The notes under the pieces: generated by a model
What the model saw: the letters and a program-made list of their open reading frames with translations, nothing else
Databases searched by the model: none
What the model was told of the DNA's origin: nothing
Assembly (NCBI GenBank): GCA_019423835.1
Contig: JAHZAR010000106.1
Location: 1-8,236 of the forward strand
DNA: 8,236 nt
DNA from: Clostridiales bacterium
GTDB taxonomy: Bacteria; Bacillota; Clostridia; Lachnospirales; Lachnospiraceae
Direction: 5' to 3'
Program-made: the position numbers and the translations under genes
Part shown: positions 1-6,125 of the stretch, piece by piece
Layout of the letters: every line of letters begins with the position of its first letter
How positions within the stretch are numbered: position 1 is the first letter of the stretch

Positions 1-362
1 ACAGAAGACCTGAGATGATCACTATGGAGGTGAGGGGAAGAAACCTGGTGACAGGACTTCCGAAGACGATTGTTGTGACCTCCGATGAGACGCTGGAGGC
101 ACTCAGAGAGCCGGCCATGCAGATTGTGGACGCTGTTCACAACGTGCTTGAGAGAACACCGCCGGAGCTGGCAGCCGATATTTTTGACCGGGGCATTGTG
201 CTGACAGGAGGCGGATCGCTGCTCAGCGGCCTGGATGCGCTGATCGAGGAAAAGACAGGAATCACCACGATGATTGCCGAGGATCCTCTGACAGCAGTTG
301 CCATCGGAACCGGAAAGTTCATTGAGTTTGCCCACGGAGAGGGCTCCAGGAATTTTGACTAG
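1..362 (+). CDS. mreB: Rod shape-determining protein MreB/Mbl, C-terminal part (5' end outside the window)
   Basis: MreB-family proteins are bacterial actins that polymerise under the membrane and guide lateral cell-wall synthesis with the elongasome. The frame is already open at base 3, so the ATG at 15 is internal and the gene begins upstream. About 120 C-terminal residues are present. The segment MEVRGRNLVTGLPKTI matches the conserved region of MreB subdomain IIB, and GIVLTGGGSLLSGLD (bases about 193-237) is the conserved nucleotide-binding glycine motif of the actin fold. The C-terminus DPLTAVAIGTGKFIEF is also typical. The MreB and Mbl paralogues cannot be separated from this fragment. 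recD2 starts 9 nt after the stop, so the two genes are probably co-transcribed. The family assignment is secure; the exact paralogue is not. Confidence 0.95.
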   Translation, partial: RRPEMITMEVRGRNLVTGLPKTIVVTSDETLEALREPAMQIVDAVHNVLERTPPELAADIFDRGIVLTGGGSLLSGLDALIEEKTGITTMIAEDPLTAVAIGTGKFIEFAHGEGSRNFD

Positions 363-371
363 GGACAAGCT

Positions 372-2723
372 ATGGCTTCAGTGAAAGGTTTTGTTGAAAA
401 AATCAAATACAGGAACGAGGACAACGGTTATACGGTTTTAAGCGTCACCGGCTCGGAGGATGGGGAGGAATACATCCTGGTGGGCAGCTTTTCCTGCATC
501 AGTGAGGGAGAGCTTATTGAGGCGTCCGGCCATATGACCGAGCATCCTGTTTACGGGGAACAGCTTGCGGTGGAGCACTATGAGATCAGACCGCCGGAAG
601 ACACAGTTTCCATGGAACGCTATTTAGGCTCCGGTGCCATCAAAGGCATCGGGGCTGCTTTAGCTTCAAGGATAGTGAAAAAATTTAAGACGGACACCTT
701 CCGGATTATAGAGGAGGAGCCGGAACGCCTGGCCGAGATCAGGGGGATCAGTGAAAAGATGGCCATGGCCATTGCGGATCAGGTGGAGGAGAAGCGCGAT
801 ATGCGTCAGGCCATGATGTTTCTTCAGGAGTACGGTATCTCCATGAATCTGGCGGCCAAAATCTACCAGGAGTATGGCCCGGCCATGTACGGGATTATCA
901 GGCAGAATCCCTACAAGCTGGCTGACGACATTCCAGGCGTGGGCTTTAAGATGGCAGACGAGATCGCGGCGAAGGTGGGGATATTTACGGACTCTGACTT
1001 CAGAATCAAGAGCGGCATTCTCTACACCCTGTTAAAAGCTGCGGCAAACGGCCATACATATCTGCCCAGGGAAATTCTCTGCGCCCGGGCTTCTGAGCTT
1101 CTGAGCGTAAAGCAGGAGGAGATTGGGAAGCATCTGGTGGACATGCAGATGGACAAGCGGCTTGTGATCAAGTATGGGCGCAGCGGAGAGGAGGGCGGCA
1201 CGCAGACGGCATCGGCCTCTCATGGGGAGCTGAGGGAGGAAGAAGAAGCTGATTCTGAACCGGAACGCCCCCAGCTTGTCTATGCCTCTCAGTATTACTA
1301 TACGGAGCTCAACACGGCAAAGATGCTTCATGATCTGAACATCACCGGGGATCAGTCCGAGGAATCTATCAGAAAGAGCCTTGGCCGCATTCAGGAGCAG
1401 GAAAATATAGAGCTGGACGAGCTTCAGATACAGGCGGTGATCGAGGCAGTCAACTGCGGACTCCTGATTATTACAGGAGGCCCCGGAACGGGAAAAACCA
1501 CAACCATCAATACGATCATCCGCTACTTTGAGATGGGCGGCCTCGACATTCTGCTGGCAGCGCCCACCGGAAGAGCTGCCAAGCGGATGACGGAGGCCAC
1601 CGGCTGTGAGGCCAGGACGATCCACCGTCTGCTGGAGCTGACGGGAGCGCCCCTGGAGGAGAAGGGAAATGACGCAGGGCAGAGGGGGAAACTGGCAAAC
1701 GGGGGGATGCACTTTGAGAGAAACGAGGAAAATCCTCTGGATGCAGATGTGATTATCATTGACGAGATGTCCATGGTAGATATCCACCTGATGCATTCCC
1801 TGCTGCGGGCCGTCAATGTGGGAACCCGGCTGATTCTGGTAGGGGATGTGGATCAGCTGCCCAGTGTGGGACCGGGCAATGTGCTCAGGGATATTATCGA
1901 ATCCGGCTGCTTCCACGTGGTGAAGCTGACGCGGATTTTCCGCCAGGCAGCACAGAGCGATATTGTCGTCAATGCCCACAGAATCAACAGAGGAGAGAGG
2001 ATCCCACTCGGAAAGAGAAGCAGCGATTTCCTCTTTATCAGGCAGGAGGATCCGTCCGCTATCGTCCGCTCCATGATCACGCTGGTGAAGGACAAGCTGC
2101 CGGGCTATGTGAAGGCAGATGTGTTTGATATCCAGATTATGACGCCTATGCGGAAGGGAGCTCTGGGTGTGGAGCGGCTGAATACCATCCTGCAGCAGCA
2201 CCTGAATCCGCCGTCGCCTGACAAGAGGGAGAAGGAGACGGGAGGCATGATTTTCCGCACCGGCGACAAGGTGATGCAGATAAAAAATAATTATCAGATG
2301 GAGTGGGAGCTGAGAAACCAGTACGGGATCCCTGTGGACAGGGGGACAGGAGTGTTCAATGGGGATACCGGCATTATCAGGGATATCAATACTTTTTCCG
2401 AACTGGTCACCGTGGAATTTGACGAGGGAAAGATGGTAGAGTACAGCTTTAAGCAGCTGGAAGAGCTGGAGCTGGCCTACGCCATCACCATTCACAAATC
2501 GCAGGGGAGCGAGTACCCGGCTGTGGTGATCCCTGTCTATCCGGGGCCGAGGATGCTGATGACGAGAAACCTGATCTATACGGCTGTCACAAGGGCCAGA
2601 ACCTGTGTCTGCCTGGTAGGTATTCCACAGATCTTTCAGAGCATGGTGGATAACGCCTCAGAACAGAAGCGGTACTGTGGACTGAAGGACAGGATTCAGG
2701 AGATTGAGGAGAGCCTGATGTAG
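372..2723 (+). CDS. recD2: RecD2-type ATP-dependent 5'-3' DNA helicase
   Basis: A superfamily 1B helicase of the RecD2 (YrrC-like) class, which works without RecBC in organisms using AddAB and takes part in DNA repair and replication-fork maintenance. The protein has 783 residues, near the usual length. It starts with the OB-like N-terminal region of the family (VEKIKYRNEDNGYTVL). Helix-hairpin-helix segments follow around residues 89-105, 121-135 and 185-200. The motor has Walker A GGPGTGKTT (369-377, K375), Walker B IIDEMSMVD (D464, E465), motif III GDVDQLPSVGPG (491-502), the motif AYAITIHKSQGSEYP (702-716) and the terminal YTAVTRAR motif (736-743, R741). All catalytic motifs look intact. 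Two stretches look expanded relative to my memory of the family: an acidic linker at about 267-297 and a Gly/Lys-rich segment just before Walker B. The ATG at 372 has a weak AGGGAC site 5 nt upstream. Confidence 0.95.
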   Translation: MASVKGFVEKIKYRNEDNGYTVLSVTGSEDGEEYILVGSFSCISEGELIEASGHMTEHPVYGEQLAVEHYEIRPPEDTVSMERYLGSGAIKGIGAALASRIVKKFKTDTFRIIEEEPERLAEIRGISEKMAMAIADQVEEKRDMRQAMMFLQEYGISMNLAAKIYQEYGPAMYGIIRQNPYKLADDIPGVGFKMADEIAAKVGIFTDSDFRIKSGILYTLLKAAANGHTYLPREILCARASELLSVKQEEIGKHLVDMQMDKRLVIKYGRSGEEGGTQTASASHGELREEEEADSEPERPQLVYASQYYYTELNTAKMLHDLNITGDQSEESIRKSLGRIQEQENIELDELQIQAVIEAVNCGLLIITGGPGTGKTTTINTIIRYFEMGGLDILLAAPTGRAAKRMTEATGCEARTIHRLLELTGAPLEEKGNDAGQRGKLANGGMHFERNEENPLDADVIIIDEMSMVDIHLMHSLLRAVNVGTRLILVGDVDQLPSVGPGNVLRDIIESGCFHVVKLTRIFRQAAQSDIVVNAHRINRGERIPLGKRSSDFLFIRQEDPSAIVRSMITLVKDKLPGYVKADVFDIQIMTPMRKGALGVERLNTILQQHLNPPSPDKREKETGGMIFRTGDKVMQIKNNYQMEWELRNQYGIPVDRGTGVFNGDTGIIRDINTFSELVTVEFDEGKMVEYSFKQLEELELAYAITIHKSQGSEYPAVVIPVYPGPRMLMTRNLIYTAVTRARTCVCLVGIPQIFQSMVDNASEQKRYCGLKDRIQEIEESLM

Positions 2724-3050
2724 GGAATCAGGAGAACATAAAAGACAGAAGAGAAAAAGGGGCGTCTTTGGCGCAGCCGGAAACGCCCCTCCTGTATCTG
2801 GCAGCGGGAAAGGCAGCCAGAGAACCGCTTTTTCCCAGGCCGTTATTATCTGGAACATATCCTTATCATATCGTATTTATTTTGGAAATCTTACTGTTTT
2901 CTATCATTCTTTTTTTCATATATCTTACCATCTATGTGATTTTTAATCATTGCATTGCCCCGGACGCGGATGCTGAAACTGCGGCAGAAGCCTGCTCACA
3001 GCAGGGCAATGGAAGGAAAAGCACAGAGTCAGTGTGGGGAGGGGATATTC
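2724..3050. other. Spacer between recD2 and comF, AT-rich in its centre
   Basis: This 327-nt stretch contains the hairpin described separately and then an AT-rich block (about 2841-2950) quite unlike the G+C-rich genes around it, including a run of seven Ts at 2910-2916. Such a block is a reasonable place for the comF promoter, but I found no -35/-10 pair with good spacing. A plus-strand frame crossing the block (2768-3277) encodes a hydrophobic stretch, but it overlaps comF out of frame and shows no family resemblance, so I do not call it a gene. The comF frame is open back to 2955, but without good start signals before 3051. Confidence 0.5.
2758..2790 (-). terminator. Strong hairpin after recD2, with a U-tract only on the minus strand
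   Basis: Arms AGGGGCGT (2758-2765) and ACGCCCCT (2783-2790) pair perfectly. After one C/A mismatch the stem continues as TTTGGC / GCCGGA (two G-T pairs) around a GCA loop, so almost the whole 33 nt is paired. Five As (2754-2758) precede the left arm, so a minus-strand transcript would run hairpin then UUUUU, the form of an intrinsic terminator. On the plus strand the hairpin is followed by CCTGTATC with no U-tract, so it would be a poor terminator for recD2. It may block antisense transcription or stabilise the 3' end of the recD2 message. The hairpin is clear; its role is inferred. Confidence 0.45.
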
Positions 3051-3821
3051 TTGGAGTTCGATTTAAAGAAAATCTGGCTGAAATGTGGCAGGGCAGGCGG
3101 GTATCCTGCAAAGGAGCCGGCTCTTTTGGCAGCGGATTTGCTGTTTCCGCGGCGCTGCCCCGTCTGCGGCGATATAGTGCTTCCAAAGGGAAGGCTTATC
3201 TGCCCCGGATGCCTAAAAAAGCTGTCTTTTGTGACACCGCCGGTCTGCATGAAATGTGGAAAAGAGATAGGAAGTGAACTGCAGGAATACTGTCCGGACT
3301 GCCTGCGGCGCCCAAGGAGCTTTGAGTATGGAATGGCTCTTCTGAACTATAATAAGACTGCGGCAGCTTCCATGGCGGAGGTAAAATACAGGAATAAGAG
3401 GGAATACCTGGATTTTTATGCCCGGGCGGCAGCCGTGCGCTTCGGGGAGCGGATTCGGGCCTCCGGGATTCAGCGGATTGTTCCGGTCCCTGTCCACCCG
3501 TCGCGGTTCAGGAAAAGGGGATTTAACCAGGCTGAAGAGCTGGCAGGGAGGCTCTCACAGGAGCTTCAGATACCGGCTGCCGGGCTTCTGCTGAGGGTGA
3601 AAAAGACGGATCCCCAGAAAGGGCTGGGGGCAGGGGGAAGACTCAAAAACCTGGCACAGGCCTTTCAGGCCCTGCCGGAGGCAAAGAACTGGGAACGGGT
3701 GCTTCTGGTGGATGACATTTACACGACAGGGAGCACGGCGGAGGCGTGTACCAGGGCGCTTTTAAACGCCGGAGTAAAAAAGGTTTATTTTTTTGCTGTT
3801 TGTATTGGACATGGGAGGTAA
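3051..3821 (+). CDS. comF: ComF-family phosphoribosyltransferase-like protein
   Basis: ComF proteins take part in natural competence and DNA processing and combine a zinc ribbon with a type I phosphoribosyltransferase fold; the biochemical reaction is poorly defined. From the TTG at 3051 the protein has 256 residues. Four CxxC pairs, CPVC (36-39), CPGC (51-54), CMKC (66-69) and CPDC (81-84), form the N-terminal zinc-binding part. The family segments MAEVKYRNKREYLDFYA, VPVPVHPSRFRKRGFNQAEEL and the PRPP-binding loop VLLVDDIYTTGST (D221, D222) follow in order. I chose TTG 3051 because GGAGG (3038-3042) lies 8 nt upstream. ATG 3009 and TTG 2955 are in frame but have no convincing ribosome binding site and would add residues foreign to the family. 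Identity is secure; the start is likely, not certain. Confidence 0.92.
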   Translation: MEFDLKKIWLKCGRAGGYPAKEPALLAADLLFPRRCPVCGDIVLPKGRLICPGCLKKLSFVTPPVCMKCGKEIGSELQEYCPDCLRRPRSFEYGMALLNYNKTAAASMAEVKYRNKREYLDFYARAAAVRFGERIRASGIQRIVPVPVHPSRFRKRGFNQAEELAGRLSQELQIPAAGLLLRVKKTDPQKGLGAGGRLKNLAQAFQALPEAKNWERVLLVDDIYTTGSTAEACTRALLNAGVKKVYFFAVCIGHGR

Positions 3822-3921
3822 AGTAGGATATGATGATAGAAGGACTTTTTGGTCCGGCAGGAGGGCAGACTTCTGCCAGAGAATGAAAAGGAGGGCGGCT
3901 GTCAGGAAAGTAATGAAGCAT

Positions 3922-3963
3922 GGCCTGCTGCCTCTGCAGGGGCAGGAAAAGGCAGCAGAGGCC
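3922..3963. repeat. Inverted repeat with two alternative pairings, upstream of the YcxB-like gene
   Basis: CTGCTGCC (3925-3932) pairs perfectly with GGCAGCAG (3951-3958), and outer GGCC (3922-3925) can pair with GGCC (3960-3963) across a small bulge. A second, mutually exclusive 8-bp stem is possible between GCCTCTGC (3930-3937) and GCAGAGGC (3955-3962). The element lies in the leader of the next gene, 12 nt ahead of its AAAAGGAG ribosome binding site. There is no T-run after it, so it is not an intrinsic terminator. A role in mRNA stability or in control of the next gene is only inferred. Confidence 0.5.
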
Positions 3964-3989
3964 TGAAAAGCTGCGAAAAGGAGTTGCAA

Positions 3990-4793
3990 ATGAAGGAGTA
4001 TACCTATCAACTGGAAAAAGAGGACTACAGAGAGTGGATCCGGTGGAACATTAAAAAGCATGATCAGAGGAAGGCGCGGCTGATTACAGTCGGTGTGCTG
4101 CTGGCACTTCTGGCTGTCACCCTGGCGGGGAATTTTTCGTCGGGAAAACCGATTGCCGCAGCAGTTGGCTCTTTGGTGACCTTTACCTTACTTGGAGTAA
4201 TCATGCTCTACTTTATCTCTCCGCAGAACCAGGAGAGAATGATCTGGAAGAAAAGCGGGCTTAAAAAGATGGAGAAGACAGGATTTCCCACCGTCAGCCT
4301 GTCCGTCCGGGAGGACGGCTTTGATCTCTTCGGACCGGATCGGGAAGCGAATCATGTGCATTACCAGTTTACTAACCTGGATGATATTGTGGAACTGGAA
4401 CGCCTTCTGCTCCTGAAAACCTCCGACGGGAGCTACCAGTTTGTGGCCAAACGGGTGTTTGCCGATGAGGAGGAGAAGCAGGAGTTCCTCAGTTTCCTGA
4501 GGGAAAAGATGCAGGATGCAAAGGAAAATCCCGAGAAGTACAGGAAAGCAGAAACAGAAGCTGCTGCAGGAACCAGCAGTGATGAAACAGAACGAAGTGT
4601 CTGGGAAGAGGGCTATGTAGTCAGAAACCAGAATACTGCAGGAATGGGAAAGATTGGTCAGATGGCCAATATCCTTGCACGTACAGGCGAGGAGGAAGAA
4701 CCAGCAGAAGGATCAGGTGAAGAGCCGGAGAAAGAGCCGGGTGACGGAGGGGACAGTCCGGCACGGGGGGAAGAGAAAACGGAGGAGTCATAG
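3990..4793 (+). CDS. Membrane protein with YcxB-like C-terminal domain (function unknown)
   Basis: A 267-residue protein with a short charged N-terminus, two predicted membrane helices (about 31-47 and 55-76), a soluble domain (about 105-180) and a long acidic, low-complexity tail. The order of two helices followed by a domain reading VSLSVREDGFDLFG, then HYQFTNLDDIVELERLLLLKT, then VAKRVFADEEEKQEFLSFLREKM resembles YcxB-like proteins, where a PH-like domain follows two helices; no biochemical function is established for that family. The last 40 or so residues are rich in Glu, Gly, Pro and Ser. ATG 3990 is preferred because AAAAGGAG (3976-3983) lies 6 nt upstream. The frame is open back to 3849, but that extension has no ribosome binding site and looks non-coding. 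The gene follows comF by 168 nt. Family assignment is from pattern memory and moderate. Confidence 0.8.
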   Translation: MKEYTYQLEKEDYREWIRWNIKKHDQRKARLITVGVLLALLAVTLAGNFSSGKPIAAAVGSLVTFTLLGVIMLYFISPQNQERMIWKKSGLKKMEKTGFPTVSLSVREDGFDLFGPDREANHVHYQFTNLDDIVELERLLLLKTSDGSYQFVAKRVFADEEEKQEFLSFLREKMQDAKENPEKYRKAETEAAAGTSSDETERSVWEEGYVVRNQNTAGMGKIGQMANILARTGEEEEPAEGSGEEPEKEPGDGGDSPARGEEKTEES

Positions 4794-4847
4794 CCCGGGA
4801 CCTGCCTGTTATTTCCGGGAAGCGGTAAGGCGGTTCAGCAGATTTCG

Positions 4848-4872
4848 GCAGATGCTGCGGCCGCAGCTCTGC
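4848..4872. repeat. GC-rich palindrome just ahead of the acetyltransferase gene
   Basis: GCTGCGG (4854-4860) and CCGCAGC (4861-4867) form a perfect 14-bp palindrome. Adding GCAGA (4848-4852) with TCTGC (4868-4872) extends the stem to 12 bp with one bulged T (4853). As RNA it would be a stable hairpin ending 12 nt before the GGAGG of the next gene. It has no T-run. It could be a protein-binding site or a leader structure; nothing in the sequence decides this. Confidence 0.45.
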
Positions 4873-4897
4873 AATGACAAAAGAGGAGGAGATTGGC

Positions 4898-5389
4898 TTG
4901 AGAATACGCGATGCCCTGGAACAGGATGTCAGGGAGATGATGGAAATTTTTAATTATGAGGTGAGAAACACCACAGCCTCCTTTGCAATTCAGGAAAAGA
5001 CCTATGAGGATCGCCTGGAATGGTTTCATGCCCACGGCACAGAGAATCATCCGCTGATTGTCGCTGAGGAGGATGGAAGGGTTGCCGGCTACGCCTGCCT
5101 GTCCCAATACCGTCCCCACGAGGCTTACAGAAAAACCGTGGAGCTGTCTGTTTACGTATCGCCGGAATTCCGGAAAAGGGGAGTGGGCGAGGCTTTGATG
5201 CAGGAGATCATCCGCCTGGCAGGAGAGGACAGAAATACCAGGACTGTCATTTCCGTGATCACAGCGGAAAATCAGGCCAGTATCCGCCTCCATGAAAAAA
5301 TGGGCTTTTCCTTCTGCGGCACCATGCACGAGGTAGGAGAGAAATTCGGCAGAATGCTGGACATTGTCAACTATGAGCTCCTTGTCTGA
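4898..5389 (+). CDS. GNAT N-acetyltransferase, phosphinothricin acetyltransferase (Pat/MddA) type
   Basis: Members of this GNAT group move an acetyl group from acetyl-CoA to the amino group of small substrates such as phosphinothricin, methionine sulfoximine or methionine sulfone. The real substrate cannot be read from sequence. The 163-residue protein shows the group's hallmarks in order: IRDALEQDVREMMEIFNYEV, NTTASF, HPLIVAEEDGRVAGYA, the YRPHEAYRKTVELSVYV strand, the acetyl-CoA pyrophosphate loop FRKRGVG (91-97), TVISVITAENQASIRLHEKMGF and the terminal EVGEKFGRMLDIVNYEL. I chose TTG 4898 because GGAGG (4885-4889) lies 8 nt upstream and family members usually begin close to IRxA. The alternative ATG 4874 would add 8 residues and has no ribosome binding site. 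The neighbours give no clue to substrate. Family assignment is strong. Confidence 0.9.
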   Translation: MRIRDALEQDVREMMEIFNYEVRNTTASFAIQEKTYEDRLEWFHAHGTENHPLIVAEEDGRVAGYACLSQYRPHEAYRKTVELSVYVSPEFRKRGVGEALMQEIIRLAGEDRNTRTVISVITAENQASIRLHEKMGFSFCGTMHEVGEKFGRMLDIVNYELLV

Positions 5390-5429
5390 GAAGGGCCCCG
5401 AATATAAGCGGAACAGAAATATGAAACAG

Positions 5430-5448
5430 CTGCCCCGAAATGGGGCAG
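5430..5448. repeat. Small perfect hairpin after the acetyltransferase gene
   Basis: CTGCCCC (5430-5436) and GGGGCAG (5442-5448) pair perfectly around the 5-nt loop GAAAT, 41 nt after the acetyltransferase stop. No T-run follows (AGACAGATATG), so alone it is not an intrinsic terminator. With the next hairpin it may protect the 3' end of the message. Confidence 0.45.
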
Positions 5449-5457
5449 GAGACAGAT

Positions 5458-5505
5458 ATGGGAGGTACACTGCCGGCGTTGGCCAGCTGTGCGCCTCCTA
5501 TTTTT
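5458..5505 (+). terminator. Probable intrinsic terminator of the acetyltransferase transcript
   Basis: ATGGGAGG (5458-5465) pairs with CCTCCTAT (5494-5501) over 8 bp including one G-U pair. The interior can continue with CAC/GTG and TG-CC/GG-CCA pairings, and the right arm is followed at once by TTTTT (5501-5505). This is the only structure after the acetyltransferase gene that combines a stem with a T-tract. The stem is imperfect and the T-tract short, so termination may be partial. The same DNA could also be read as a 38-codon open frame (5458-5574) with AGGAG 6 nt upstream; I consider that less likely. Confidence 0.45.
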
Positions 5506-5662
5506 GTGGAGATAAGGAAGAGCAGCCAGAAACCGGTGCCCTGGCGGACCGCTGTTTTCTGTAATGATCTGTAAGGGATTTGTTTCTTGCGGCCTGTATA
5601 TATGTATGATAAGCTGAAATCAGGACAAACGGAAAATTTTCAGAAGAGAGAGGAGAGAAAGA
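5506..5662. other. Non-coding spacer with a weak hairpin and a possible weak promoter
   Basis: CAGAAA (5527-5532) with TTTCTG (5556-5561), and inside it CGGT (5534-5537) with ACCG (5548-5551), can form a broken 10-bp stem with no T-run after it. Further on, TATGAT (5605-5610) resembles a -10 element, but the best -35 candidate, TTGTTT (5580-5585), is 19 nt away. If real, this promoter would serve the small open frame at 5663. I see no gene here. Confidence 0.3.
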
Positions 5663-5943
5663 ATGAGAAAACCTGTAAAAGCTCTGCCTGGTACAGCGTC
5701 TGTACAGGCAGAAACGGGAGAGCAGGAACAGACGAAACAGGAGCAGGGGGAGTTTCCCGGCAGCTCAGAAGAAGAGGGAGTGGAGATAATCGGAGGGGGA
5801 AACGGCCGTAAAATTTTATGACAGCGGATGGAACGGAAGTATTCCTCTGCGCCGGCGGGCCTGCACCCACAGATTTCTGCCTGATGTGGAAGGACAGGGA
5901 AACAGGGGACTATGTGACTGAGCCGGTTGTGTGGGAAGAGTAA
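5663..5943 (+). pseudogene. Small unrecognised gene, apparently broken by two +1 frame changes
   Basis: A start with a good ribosome binding site (AGGAG 5651-5655, 7 nt before ATG 5663) opens a 52-codon frame rich in Gln and Glu that ends at TGA 5819-5821 with an unnatural-looking tail after EEEGVEIIGG. If one G of the GGGGG run at 5795-5799 is extra, reading moves to a frame giving ETAVKFYDS. If one G at 5826-5827 is extra, it moves again and reads DGTEVFLCAGGPAPTDFC and on to VVWEE before TAA 5941-5943. The joined product would be about 92 residues and reads smoothly. I do not recognise the family. As it stands, the DNA encodes either a pseudogene or two overlapping frames (52 codons at 5663-5821 and 41 codons at 5818-5943, sharing ATGA). 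A sequencing error in the G runs would also explain it. Confidence 0.45.
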
Positions 5944-6009
5944 AAGCTGCCTGGTTTGGGGAAAAGGCTAAGAGACAGCGGGAAAGGGAATCAGGAAAAC
6001 GGCGTGGAC

Positions 6010-6043
6010 CGGCAGGGAAAAACTAATTGCTTTTTCCCTGCCG
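6010..6043. repeat. Perfect 13-bp inverted repeat overlapping the first rpmG promoter
   Basis: CGGCAGGGAAAAA (6010-6022) and TTTTTCCCTGCCG (6031-6043) are exact reverse complements separated by CTAATTGC. The As and Ts lie next to the loop and no T-run follows the right arm (ATATGGTATAAT), so the layout is not that of an intrinsic terminator. The right arm covers the end of the -35 hexamer and much of the spacer of the promoter described next, which is where an operator could sit. It could also form a hairpin at the end of transcripts arriving from the left. The repeat is certain; its role is inferred. Confidence 0.65.
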
Positions 6044-6055
6044 ATATGGTATAAT
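6027..6055 (+). promoter_or_regulatory. Promoter P1 of the rpmG operon (sigma-A type, extended -10)
   Basis: TTGCTT (6027-6032), a 17-nt spacer, then TATAAT (6050-6055), preceded by TGG (6047-6049) as an extended -10. The -10 hexamer matches the consensus exactly and the spacing is ideal. Transcription would begin near 6062, leaving a leader of about 155 nt before the GTG of rpmG. The perfect inverted repeat overlaps the -35 and spacer. Confidence 0.7.
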
Positions 6056-6096
6056 AAATTTTACATCATCAGTAAAGAAATAGATTCACAAATATA

Positions 6097-6125
6097 TTGA
6101 CGAATCACAGGTTTTATGGTATAGT
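6097..6125 (+). promoter_or_regulatory. Promoter P2 of the rpmG operon (sigma-A type, extended -10)
   Basis: TTGACG (6097-6102), a 17-nt spacer, then TATAGT (6120-6125) with TGG (6117-6119) as an extended -10. The -35 matches consensus in five of six positions. Its -10 region TATGGTATAGTA differs from that of P1 (TATGGTATAATA) at one base. Transcription would begin near 6132, about 86 nt before rpmG. Confidence 0.75.

Noticed and set aside
1032..2495. 487-codon minus-strand open frame
   Set aside because: It lies wholly inside recD2, has no family resemblance and no ribosome binding site; it is a shadow of the G+C-rich plus-strand gene.
2768..3277. 169-codon plus-strand frame with a hydrophobic segment
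   Set aside because: It overlaps the zinc ribbon of comF in another frame. The hydrophobic run only reflects the AT-rich spacer, and no good start signal is present.
3849..3989. Upstream extension of the YcxB-like gene to 3849
   Set aside because: The added 47 residues look non-coding and there is no ribosome binding site, whereas ATG 3990 follows AAAAGGAG at ideal distance.
5458..5574. 38-codon frame with AGGAG 6 nt upstream
   Set aside because: It sits on the probable terminator, shows no recognisable family and is too short to support by itself.
5587..5811. 74-codon plus-strand frame
   Set aside because: It overlaps the better-supported ATG 5663 frame, lacks a ribosome binding site, and reads as Arg/Gly-rich shadow sequence.
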